From contig CANCZH010000083.1 of assembly GCA_947382445.1 (NCBI GenBank), forward strand, positions 1-6,416: 6,416 nucleotides of DNA, written 5' to 3'. The notes under the pieces are model-generated. The model was not told the DNA's origin, did not search any database, and saw only the letters and a list, made by a program, of their open reading frames with translations. Of this stretch, positions 1 to 6,310 are shown piece after piece; position 1 is the first letter of the stretch; the number at the start of each line of letters is the position of its first letter. Source of the DNA: an uncultured Clostridium sp. GTDB lineage: Bacteria > Bacillota_A > Clostridia > TANB77 > CAG-508. Position numbers and translations under genes: made by a program.

Positions 1-55
1 TGAACCGGGGATCAGAGTTTTGCAGACTCGTGCCTTACCACTTGGCTATATCGCC
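1..55 (-). tRNA. tRNA-Cys (anticodon GCA), 3' end cut by window edge
   Basis: Read on the minus strand, the gene starts at 55 with the acceptor strand GGCGATA. A D-arm (GCC / AGTGGTAA / GGC) follows, then an anticodon arm with loop CTGCAAA. The anticodon GCA is encoded by 21-23, which specifies cysteine. The 3' side of the T-arm, the acceptor strand and any CCA lie outside the window. The T-loop begins with the normal TTC. The gene sits 9 bp downstream of tRNA-Gly on the same strand and is very probably co-transcribed with it. The first anticodon-stem pair looks like a C-U mismatch; the other four pairs are good. Confidence 0.93.
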
Positions 56-64
56 ATAAAGTAA

Positions 65-138
65 TGGAGCAGGTAACGGGAATCGGACCCGTAACTAAAC
101 CTTGGCAAGGTCTTATTTTACCACTAAACTATACCTGC
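65..138 (-). tRNA. tRNA-Gly (anticodon GCC), CCA encoded
   Basis: The full cloverleaf can be drawn on the minus strand. The acceptor GCAGGTA pairs with TACCTGC, followed by discriminator T and an encoded CCA at 65-67. The D-stem GTTT/AAAT encloses AGTGGTA with the conserved GG. The anticodon stem AGACC/GGTTT carries loop TTGCCAA, with anticodon GCC at 104-106. The T-stem ACGGG/CCCGT encloses TCCGATT. The oddity is position 55, which is C instead of the near-universal U (loop TCCGATT rather than TTCGATT), so the usual pseudouridine-55 could not form. The other structural positions look like an ordinary translational tRNA-Gly. Confidence 0.95.
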
Positions 139-206
139 AAATATATTATCCAAACTTAAAAGTACTTTATTTTATAAATATATATTAGTACAATCAAAGC
201 AAAAAT

Positions 207-235
207 ATGATACCAAAAAACAAAACAAAAGTCAA
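207..235 (-). promoter_or_regulatory. Sigma-A-like promoter for the tRNA-Gly/tRNA-Cys pair
   Basis: On the minus strand TTGACT (230-235) and TATCAT (207-212) are separated by exactly 17 bp, a near-consensus housekeeping promoter pointing at the tRNAs. Initiation would fall near 200, leaving a leader of about 60 nt before tRNA-Gly. A second candidate lies closer: TTGATT (192-197), 17 bp, TAAAAT (169-174). The DNA is so AT-rich that chance matches occur, but both have ideal spacing and the first has a strong -35. The -35 box begins only a few bases beyond the carboxypeptidase stop codon. Confidence 0.6.
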
Positions 236-241
236 GTAAAG

Positions 242-1468
242 TTAATATATTTGATAAAAATTTTTATAGTTCAAAATAAAGAAGTTAAGATAATCAAAAG
301 CACTCTTTTTACTAATATATGCAGAAGATAAAATATTAGTACCAAAAATTTTATTATTATCAACATAAACTATAATTTCAGCAATTGGTTGATTATCTAA
401 AATAGGAGCAACTAACTCGAATTCATTTATTTCTAAAGAAATGGAGTCCAATAAATTCTTTTTTACAGGATAAATATTATAAGCAATACTATCTAATTTT
501 GGAACAACAGTAGAATTACCTTTTAAAACAGAAATAAAAGGTAAAATATAATTCTCAAAATCATTATACTTATTAGAAATTAAAAATCCAAAATCAACAC
601 CAACATAATTTGAAAAAGCATAATTAATTAAAGTAGCAGAATCTTGAGTTCTTATATTTTTAGTATCAGCTCCAAAAACAACCACGACAATATCTAAATT
701 ATCTTGCTTAGCAGCAGAAATCAAACATCTACCAGCTTCACTAGTGTAGCCTGTTTTAACACCATAAACAGAAGGAATAACACCTAAAAGTTCATTAGTA
801 TTATGAATAGATTTAGAAACACCATTTATAGAAACAGTATAATATTTAGTCCCCACAATTTGCAAAAAAAGTGGATTATTTAAAGCATAATCAGTTAAAA
901 TTGCAAAATCATAAGCAGTAGTAAAATGATTTTCATTATCCAAACCATGAGGAGTAGCAAAACTAGTAGAATTTAGACCAAGCTCTTTAGCCTTAGCATT
1001 CATCAAATCAGCGAAACCCTGAACAGAACCACCAGCAAATTCAGCTAAACAAACAGCAGCATCATTGCCAGAACAAAGCATTAATCCATAAAGTAAATCT
1101 GAAACAGAAACTATGTCATTTGTATGTAATCCAAGACGTGAGCCATAAGTACCAGCAGCATTACTAGACACAGTAACAGTAGAATTTAAATCACAATTTT
1201 CCAATATTAATATAGAAGTCATAATTTTTGTAGTAGAAGCCATTTTACAAACTTCTTTAGAATTTTTTTCAAATAAAACAGTTTTAGAATTTCTTTCAAA
1301 AATAATAGCTCTTCTAGAAAGAATTTGAGGTTCAGAAACAGTAGTATCAGTAGAAACAGTGATAGTAGGAACTTCCTCAGGGACATTTTCATCTAAATCA
1401 TCAGCCAAAATAAAACAAGGCATTGATATAATAATAAAAAAGCAAATAAAAATTTTAAAAAATTTCAT
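242..1468 (-). CDS. D-alanyl-D-alanine carboxypeptidase (peptidase S11, low-molecular-weight PBP)
   Basis: A 408-aa secreted penicillin-binding protein of the DacA/DacF type, which removes the terminal D-Ala from peptidoglycan pentapeptides outside the membrane and so limits cross-linking. Residues 1-22 form a signal peptide (MKFF, a hydrophobic run, then ILADD). The S11 catalytic domain spans about residues 50-285 and has all three active-site motifs: S78-T-T-K81 with the nucleophile Ser78, S133-G-N135, and K238-T-G240 followed by YTSEAGR. Typical family stretches such as TPHGLD (172-177) and GADTK are also present. Residues ~290-380 fit the beta-rich C-terminal PBP5 domain, although this part is weakly conserved. 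The tail (about 388-408) is rich in Phe, Tyr and Leu with some Lys and could be a membrane-associating helix. The ATG at 1468 is supported by AGAGGTG four bases upstream. No hairpin terminator follows the stop, so transcripts may run into the tRNAs. The gene diverges from the adhesin gene. Function is confident; the exact dac subfamily is not assigned. Confidence 0.95.
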   Translation of the reverse strand: MKFFKIFICFFIIISMPCFILADDLDENVPEEVPTITVSTDTTVSEPQILSRRAIIFERNSKTVLFEKNSKEVCKMASTTKIMTSILILENCDLNSTVTVSSNAAGTYGSRLGLHTNDIVSVSDLLYGLMLCSGNDAAVCLAEFAGGSVQGFADLMNAKAKELGLNSTSFATPHGLDNENHFTTAYDFAILTDYALNNPLFLQIVGTKYYTVSINGVSKSIHNTNELLGVIPSVYGVKTGYTSEAGRCLISAAKQDNLDIVVVVFGADTKNIRTQDSATLINYAFSNYVGVDFGFLISNKYNDFENYILPFISVLKGNSTVVPKLDSIAYNIYPVKKNLLDSISLEINEFELVAPILDNQPIAEIIVYVDNNKIFGTNILSSAYISKKSAFDYLNFFILNYKNFYQIY

Positions 1469-1472
1469 AAGA

Positions 1473-1479
1473 CACCTCT
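1473..1479 (-). promoter_or_regulatory. Ribosome binding site of the carboxypeptidase gene
   Basis: AGAGGTG on the minus strand ends four bases before the ATG at 1468. It is a good Shine-Dalgarno match and fixes the start immediately before the signal peptide. Confidence 0.8.
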
Positions 1480-1528
1480 ATAAAAAATATGTTATTACTC
1501 TTGTGATATGACAAGAAAAATTAATATA

Positions 1529-1557
1529 AATATAATATAACTGTAATAAAACACCAA
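1529..1557 (-). promoter_or_regulatory. Possible promoter of the carboxypeptidase gene
   Basis: On the minus strand TTGGTG (1552-1557), a 17-bp spacer and TATATT (1529-1534) form a plausible sigma-A promoter about 60 bp upstream of the start codon. The spacer contains one of the ACTGTAA boxes (1540-1546), so a protein bound there could also affect this gene. The match is moderate and the region is AT-rich, so other -10 candidates exist. Confidence 0.3.
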
Positions 1558-1573
1558 AGTATTGATACTGTAA
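1540..1573 (+). promoter_or_regulatory. Paired ACTGTAA boxes, possible regulator site (copy A)
   Basis: ACTGTAA occurs at 1540-1546 and again at 1567-1573, so the two starts are 27 bp apart. The equivalent positions in the downstream copy (6318-6324, ATTGTAA; 6345-6351, ACTGTAA) have the same 27-bp spacing. The boxes lie about 70 and 97 bp upstream of the predicted adhesin transcription start, a range used by activators or response regulators. No known regulator is recognised. Assignment as an operator is an inference from conservation between the two copies. Confidence 0.35.
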
Positions 1574-1604
1574 CGAAAGACAATAAAATATAGAAATACA
1601 CAAT

Positions 1605-1633
1605 TTGACGAAAAAAATATAAAAAGATAAAAT
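1605..1633 (+). promoter_or_regulatory. Sigma-A-like promoter of the thioester adhesin gene
   Basis: TTGACG (1605-1610), a 17-bp A-rich spacer and TAAAAT (1628-1633) form a good housekeeping promoter. Transcription would begin near 1640, giving a leader of about 54 nt before the ATG at 1694. The arrangement recurs in the downstream copy (TTGACA, 16 bp, TAAAAT), which strengthens the call. The spacer contains a run of seven A. Confidence 0.6.
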
Positions 1634-1681
1634 AAAATTATATTATTAGAATAATTAGGACAATTGCGCCAAAAATACGAT

Positions 1682-1686
1682 AGGAG
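1682..1686 (+). promoter_or_regulatory. Ribosome binding site that fixes the adhesin start
   Basis: AGGAG lies seven bases before the ATG at 1694. The in-frame TTG at 1664 has no such site and would put ten charged residues before the signal peptide, so 1694 is the start. Confidence 0.85.
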
Positions 1687-1693
1687 ATATAAT

Positions 1694-4600
1694 ATGGGAA
1701 CTAAAATTTTGAAAAAAGTAATAGCCATAATATGCATAATAGCAATGATTCTACCCATATCATCAGAAGTGCTTGCAAAGATTACAGAAACACAGGTAGG
1801 AACTAAGCAAAAGTTTGGAATTACCCAAATACATACAAGTAAAAAAATGAATGGAGAAGAAGATATTGCATTTGGATATAAAGTAAATGAAAGAGAAGTA
1901 TACAGAATATATTCAGGAAATAATGACTATGAAACAACAATACTTTGTTTAGATCCAACTAAAAAATTTCCAAAAGAAGATGGAAGTAATGTAGGAAATT
2001 ATGTAAGTTTAGGAGAAGCAACAAACTCGAACTTAACTAAAGTTAATTCAAAAATAAGTTCAGAAAATGGCTCAAATAAAATAGATTGGCTAATAAAAAA
2101 TGCAATATTACCAGAGGATTCAAATGAGTTAAAAGAGCAAAAACTTTCAAAAATATTTAACAGATTAATGGAAAGCACTGCAAACACTGAAAATCCATTA
2201 ACACTAAAAGATGTTAAAGAATATCTAACAGAAGATGATTTAGTATTTGCTCTTCAATGTACAATTTGGAAAATAACAAATAATATATCTTCAGATGTAT
2301 TATTAGGAAGAGCAAACGCAGAAGAAACATTTGATGGACTAGAAGGAAATGACAGATGGGGATATAAAGGAAGAAAAGGTGCATTTATTCGTGAAATAAT
2401 GAATTATTATGATACACAATTAAGTGGAAAACTTGAAGAAGACACATCAGAAAAAACAGACCCAAGTTTTGATACAGAAAAAGAAGTAGCAACAAATATT
2501 GAAGGTGCTTATACATATATTGGACCATTCAAAATAAATGAAGCAACAAATTATTATTCAATAGATATAACATTTGAAGATAAAACAGGAGCAGAACTTA
2601 CAAATATTCAATATAGCTTAACAGATAAACCAACAAGCCAAAATGTAAAAATACTACAACAAACAAAAGAAGGTCTAGAAGGAAAAGACTTCTATATTAA
2701 AATAAGAAGTTCAACTAGTGCAAGAAAAGTTAAATTTAGCCTAGTAACACAAGTTACAACTAAATCAGCAGTAGGAACTATTTGGGAAGATGAAAATGGA
2801 AATGGACAACCACTATTAAGTATAGAAAGAGAAGAAATACCAGGAAAAGAAATACTATACGAAAAAGAATTTGATATAGTAATAGAAAAACAATATGATG
2901 TAGCATTAAGAAAAAATATATATGCAATAAAGAAACCTTTTGGAGACACATGGAAAACTACAATATTAGATGGAGCAAAAGATAGAAATCCAGGAGATGC
3001 AGTAAAAGCAACAGGAGATGAAATATTTAATCAGTACGAATATAGACATAGAAAAGATCCAGTGGAGGTAGAAGTTGGAGACAGAGTAGTTTATAAAATT
3101 ACAGTATATAATGAAGGTAAAAATGAAGTAATAATAAAAAGTATAGCAGATTATCTACCACCATCAGGTATAGAATATGTAAGTGAAGACAGTTTAAATA
3201 GTGAAAACTGGTCATACAGCAGTACAAATCGTCGTGTAGTTAATCCTATTAATCAAACACTAAGAGGAGTGAATGATAATGGTATAGCATCTGCAACATT
3301 TTATATAGTATGTGAAGTAACTGAACAAGCAAAGGGAAAAGTAGTTACCAATATAGCAGAAATAACAGAAATAGCAGCAGAAAGTGAAACAGGAGGATTC
3401 GTAACAGTAAGTGAAGATATAGACTCTCAGACAAGTAATATAAAATTACCAACAACAGAAGATGAATGGCAAAGATATAAAGGTAATACAGATGCAGAAT
3501 ATGCAAATCCAGATGATTTATCTAAAAGAGATTATTACTATAAAGGTCAAGAAGATGATGATGATTTTGAAAAAATAGAAGTAAAAGGTGAAGAAAAAAT
3601 TGATTTAGCATTAAGAAAATCAATAACACATCTAAATGGAAAAGAAGTATCACCTAAAAGAATAGGTATAGTAAATACAGCACCTTTAAAAGATAATGAT
3701 GAAAAAACTACAACAGCGGATTATTCAGCAGATAAAAAAGTTCCACCAGTAGATGTAAATGCAGGAGATATAGTCACATACAAAATAAGAGTATATAATG
3801 AGGGAGATACAGATGCATATGCAAGTATAATAGAAGATTACATACCAGAAGGACTTGGATTTGTACCACAATATTTAGGAAATATACAAAATGGATGGAC
3901 AGTAAAGGAAGCTGAAACTGGATCAGTAATGAAATTAAATGAAGTAGAAAATGCAAAAATAACAAATTCAGATTTGCAAGGCGCAACAGTAGAAACAGCT
4001 AATGTAATAAGAGGAAAAGCAACTATCCAAAGTAAAAAAATACAAGATGAAATAATACCAGCATATAACAAAATAGAAGATAAACTAGATGAAACAAAGT
4101 ACTTACAATTATATTGTATAGTATTAGACCAAGAATTTGCAGAAAATGAAACAGAAAGAGTAATAAGAAATATAGCAGCAATATCAGAATACAAAAATAA
4201 AGATAAACAAGTAATTCCAGAAGATATAGACTCACATGGAAGTACAATAAATCCAGACAATTTTAACCCATCAGACCATGAAGATGATGAAGACTATGAT
4301 GATGTAATACTAAAAAAAGAAAAGAAAATATATGACTTAGCTTTGAAAAAATACATTACAAGTTTAAGTACAGCAGATGGAAGTAACAAAATAATACCAG
4401 ATGAACAAAAAAGAAATATACAAGTAACAAATGTAGATGCATTAGTAAACAGAAATGGAAATAACAAAGCAGATGCAACATACACACTTAACAAAATACC
4501 AGTAAATGTAGCAGATGGAGATTATGTAACATATACAATAAGAGTATTTAATGAGGGAGAACAAGATGCAGTTACAAAAGAAATAATAGATACAGTACCA

Positions 4601-6247
4601 AAAGGATTAGAATTTGTACCATATGAAAAAAATACGGATGGAACATATAAATCAGGAAGTAAAACAAACTATATGTATCAATGGGAAACATTTGTAGATA
4701 CAACTACAGTGTCAGGATGGAAAGATGGAATAAAAACAAAATATTTAAAAGACACAGTAATTCCAGCATTTGATAAAACAAAAGCATCAGGAACAAATAA
4801 AGAATTAGGATTAAGTTATGCAGATATAAAAGTTGAATTTAAAGTAAATCTTTCAAAACTACAAGAAACAGAAAAAGAAGAAGTACTAAAAAATGGAATA
4901 AAAAATATAGCAGAAATAACAGAAGATGATGGAGATGACAATGACTCTGAACCAAATAATAAAAAAGAAACAGAAGATGATGAAGACTATGATATAGTAA
5001 TACCACAACAATTTGATTTGGCTTTAAGAAAATTCATTACAAAAATAGATAACAAAGAAATAATAGACAGAATACCAGAAGTAACATATAAAGATGGAAA
5101 ATTAAAATATACTCATACAAAACAACCTAAAATAGTAGTAAAAGGACAAGTAGTTGTTTATACAATAAGAGTTTATAATGAGGGAACACAGCCAGGATAT
5201 GCTTCTGAAATAACAGATGACTTACCAGAAGGAATTACATTCTTACCAGAACATGAAATAAATACTGAATATGAATGGAAAATGTATGATGAAAATGAAA
5301 AAGAAACAAAAGATGTAAGTAAAGCTAAAAAGATAAAAACAAACTATCTATCAAAAGAAAAAAATAAAAACAATTTATTAACAGCATTTGATAATACTCA
5401 AAATATAAGTGAAACAAATCCAGCATACAAAGATGTAAAAGTAGCATTTGAAGTAACAAAAGACAATGTAACATCAGGAGAAAAAATAATAATAAACACA
5501 GCAGAGATTTCAGAAGATGAAGACGAATATGGAAATGAAGTTGATGATATAGACTCTATACCAAATAATAACAAAGAAGATGAAGATGACTTAGACAAAG
5601 AATATATAGAGTTGAAATATTTTGATTTATCATTACTAAAATATGTAAGCAAAGTAATAGTAACAGAAGATGGAGTAATGAAAGAAATAGAAACAGGATA
5701 TGATGGAACAGAAAATCCAGAACCAGTAGTGAAAGTAGAATTAAACAAAAAGAAATTAAACAAAACAGAAGTAAAATATGTATATTCTATAAAGATAACA
5801 AATGAAGGAGAAATAGAAGGATATAGCACAGAAATAACAGACAGAATTCCAAATGGATTAGCATTCTATGAAGAAGACAATACAGAATATAAGTGGAAAA
5901 TAAAAGAAGATGGAATAGTAACAACAGACTATTTAAAAGATACACTTCTAAAACCAGGAGAAAGTGCAATAATTCAAATAGTACTTAGATGGGAAAAATC
6001 AGAAACAAATTTAGGACAAAAAGTAAATACAGCAGAAATAAGTGCAGACGATAATGAATATGATGTTCCAGACACAGACTCAACACCAAATAATAATAAA
6101 GATGGTGAAGATGATCAAGATAGCGCAATAGTAGTATTAACATTAAAAACAGGTAGCAGTCCAATGTACATTACACTAATAACAACAATAATGGCTATAT
6201 TCGGAATAGGATTTTATTTGATATATAAATATGTTGTTAAAAGATAG
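1694..6247 (+). CDS. Giant cell-surface thioester adhesin with five DUF11/pilin-type isopeptide repeats
   Basis: A 1517-aa surface protein; residue numbers count from the ATG at 1694. Residues 1-28 are a signal peptide (MGTKILKK, hydrophobic core, probable cleavage after VLA). About 35-245 resembles the thioester (TED/TQXA) domain of Gram-positive adhesins: Cys85 in ILCLDP and Gln188 in FALQCTIW are the expected bond partners. In studied family members this bond reacts covalently with host-protein amines. About 262-395 is a beta-rich connector beginning near YIGPFK. Five repeats follow (about 399-1475). Each has a D-x-x-L-x-K start, a Y/F/T-N-E-G turn, a D-x-x-P-x-G motif, an N-x-A-x-I end and an Asp-rich linker. 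A Lys/Asp/Asn triad in every repeat suggests intramolecular isopeptide bonds as in pilins. The C-terminus has LKTG (1484-1487), a hydrophobic helix (about 1490-1511) and the tail KYVVKR, so the protein is membrane-anchored or sorted by an atypical sortase signal. It is a single-gene unit between its own promoter and a strong terminator. The architecture is confident; ligand and host are unknown. Confidence 0.9.
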   Translation: MGTKILKKVIAIICIIAMILPISSEVLAKITETQVGTKQKFGITQIHTSKKMNGEEDIAFGYKVNEREVYRIYSGNNDYETTILCLDPTKKFPKEDGSNVGNYVSLGEATNSNLTKVNSKISSENGSNKIDWLIKNAILPEDSNELKEQKLSKIFNRLMESTANTENPLTLKDVKEYLTEDDLVFALQCTIWKITNNISSDVLLGRANAEETFDGLEGNDRWGYKGRKGAFIREIMNYYDTQLSGKLEEDTSEKTDPSFDTEKEVATNIEGAYTYIGPFKINEATNYYSIDITFEDKTGAELTNIQYSLTDKPTSQNVKILQQTKEGLEGKDFYIKIRSSTSARKVKFSLVTQVTTKSAVGTIWEDENGNGQPLLSIEREEIPGKEILYEKEFDIVIEKQYDVALRKNIYAIKKPFGDTWKTTILDGAKDRNPGDAVKATGDEIFNQYEYRHRKDPVEVEVGDRVVYKITVYNEGKNEVIIKSIADYLPPSGIEYVSEDSLNSENWSYSSTNRRVVNPINQTLRGVNDNGIASATFYIVCEVTEQAKGKVVTNIAEITEIAAESETGGFVTVSEDIDSQTSNIKLPTTEDEWQRYKGNTDAEYANPDDLSKRDYYYKGQEDDDDFEKIEVKGEEKIDLALRKSITHLNGKEVSPKRIGIVNTAPLKDNDEKTTTADYSADKKVPPVDVNAGDIVTYKIRVYNEGDTDAYASIIEDYIPEGLGFVPQYLGNIQNGWTVKEAETGSVMKLNEVENAKITNSDLQGATVETANVIRGKATIQSKKIQDEIIPAYNKIEDKLDETKYLQLYCIVLDQEFAENETERVIRNIAAISEYKNKDKQVIPEDIDSHGSTINPDNFNPSDHEDDEDYDDVILKKEKKIYDLALKKYITSLSTADGSNKIIPDEQKRNIQVTNVDALVNRNGNNKADATYTLNKIPVNVADGDYVTYTIRVFNEGEQDAVTKEIIDTVPKGLEFVPYEKNTDGTYKSGSKTNYMYQWETFVDTTTVSGWKDGIKTKYLKDTVIPAFDKTKASGTNKELGLSYADIKVEFKVNLSKLQETEKEEVLKNGIKNIAEITEDDGDDNDSEPNNKKETEDDEDYDIVIPQQFDLALRKFITKIDNKEIIDRIPEVTYKDGKLKYTHTKQPKIVVKGQVVVYTIRVYNEGTQPGYASEITDDLPEGITFLPEHEINTEYEWKMYDENEKETKDVSKAKKIKTNYLSKEKNKNNLLTAFDNTQNISETNPAYKDVKVAFEVTKDNVTSGEKIIINTAEISEDEDEYGNEVDDIDSIPNNNKEDEDDLDKEYIELKYFDLSLLKYVSKVIVTEDGVMKEIETGYDGTENPEPVVKVELNKKKLNKTEVKYVYSIKITNEGEIEGYSTEITDRIPNGLAFYEEDNTEYKWKIKEDGIVTTDYLKDTLLKPGESAIIQIVLRWEKSETNLGQKVNTAEISADDNEYDVPDTDSTPNNNKDGEDDQDSAIVVLTLKTGSSPMYITLITTIMAIFGIGFYLIYKYVVKR
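1928..2428 (+). other. Thioester (Cys-Gln) domain of the adhesin
   Basis: The domain core is encoded from about residue 79 to 245. The Cys codon is TGT at 1946-1948 (Cys85, in ILCLDP) and the Gln codon is CAA at 2255-2257 (Gln188, in FALQCTIW). The C-L-D-P context and the hydrophobic-Gln-x-x-Ile-Trp context are those of known Cys-Gln thioester domains. The usual TQ-x-A motif appears here as LQCT, placing a second Cys (189) directly after the reactive Gln. Domain limits are approximate. Confidence 0.75.
2888..6118 (+). repeat. Five tandem protein-domain repeats in the adhesin stalk
   Basis: Approximate repeat limits are R1 2888-3589, R2 3590-4321, R3 4322-5002, R4 5003-5611 and R5 5612-6118. 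Conserved Lys: K407, K642, K886, K1113, K1316. Conserved Asp of D-x-x-P: D486, D715, D966, D1175, D1383. Conserved Asn of N-x-A-x-I: N553, N826, N1071, N1268, N1445. Repeats are diverged in protein sequence and vary in length (Lys-to-Lys 235, 244, 227 and 203 residues). Short DNA blocks stay nearly identical: the 21-mers at 3785-3805, 4538-4558 and 5165-5185 differ from the first by one base each. Acidic linkers of the type D-x-D-S-x-P-N-N...E-D-D close the repeats. Confidence 0.85.
6143..6244 (+). other. C-terminal membrane anchor / possible atypical sorting signal
   Basis: Residues 1484-1517 read LKTG, then SSPM, a hydrophobic stretch of about 22 residues and a basic end (KYVVKR). The order motif, hydrophobic helix, positive tail is that of a sortase substrate, but the Pro of LPxTG is missing. 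Either a sortase with different preference acts here, or the protein is simply held by its transmembrane helix. Confidence 0.6.
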
Positions 6248-6287
6248 AAATTAAAGAGCTATGAAATATAGCTCTTTAATTTTGCTT
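6248..6287 (+). terminator. Rho-independent terminator of the adhesin gene
   Basis: A perfect 15-bp inverted repeat (AAATTAAAGAGCTAT at 6248-6262 and its complement at 6268-6282) with a 5-base loop GAAAT starts directly after the TAG stop. The right arm ends in TTTAATTT and is followed by TGCTT, giving a T-rich tail. The A-rich left arm means it could also work in the opposite direction. Confidence 0.9.
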
Positions 6288-6310
6288 ATAAATAGATAAA
6301 AGTAAAAAAA

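Larger units (their letters stand above)
1533..1639 (+). repeat. Duplicated upstream regulatory region, copy A
   Basis: This stretch aligns with 6311-6415 along its whole length with only two single-base gaps. Its first 40 bases (1533-1572) match 33 of 40, and its last 19 (1621-1639) are identical to 6397-6415. The middle part (about 1575-1600) is more diverged. The copy covers two ACTGTAA boxes and the complete adhesin promoter, and stops well before the ribosome binding site. The pattern of conservation at both ends suggests functional constraint rather than a recent duplication. Confidence 0.75.

Noticed and set aside
139..241. Terminator after the carboxypeptidase gene
   Set aside because: No stable GC-containing hairpin with a T-run was found on the minus strand here. 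The T-rich stretch is better explained as the spacer of the tRNA promoter.
1559..1568. Palindrome GTATTGATAC as an operator
   Set aside because: It is a short dyad that is not kept in the downstream copy, where the same place reads ATATTGGTAC. It is probably accidental.
1540..1573. WalR-type (TGTWAH-N5-TGTWAH) operator
   Set aside because: The half-sites resemble TGTAAT/TGTAAC, but the spacing is 27 bp between starts rather than the 11 bp expected, so it is not the classical WalR box.
1664..1693. Upstream TTG start that would add ten residues to the adhesin
   Set aside because: It has no ribosome binding site and would put a charged segment before a textbook signal peptide. The ATG at 1694 has AGGAG at a 7-base distance.
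1495..1758. Minus-strand 87-aa hydrophobic open frame across the intergenic region
   Set aside because: It overlaps the adhesin promoter, ribosome binding site and signal-peptide codons. Its hydrophobicity comes from reading AT-rich DNA and the complement of the signal peptide. No start context supports it.
3838..4260. Minus-strand open frame of 140 codons inside the adhesin gene
   Set aside because: It is antisense to a clearly real coding region with conserved protein motifs. The Ser/Phe/Leu-rich composition is what the complement of Glu/Lys/Asn-rich codons gives.
5398..5829. Minus-strand open frame of 143 codons inside repeats R4-R5
   Set aside because: It has the same antisense composition artefact, with runs of Ser from complementing GAA/GAT codons, and no ribosome binding site or recognisable domain.
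2888..6118. CRISPR or simple DNA tandem repeat
   Set aside because: The periodicity is of protein domains of 200-245 residues inside one reading frame, not short identical repeats with spacers.
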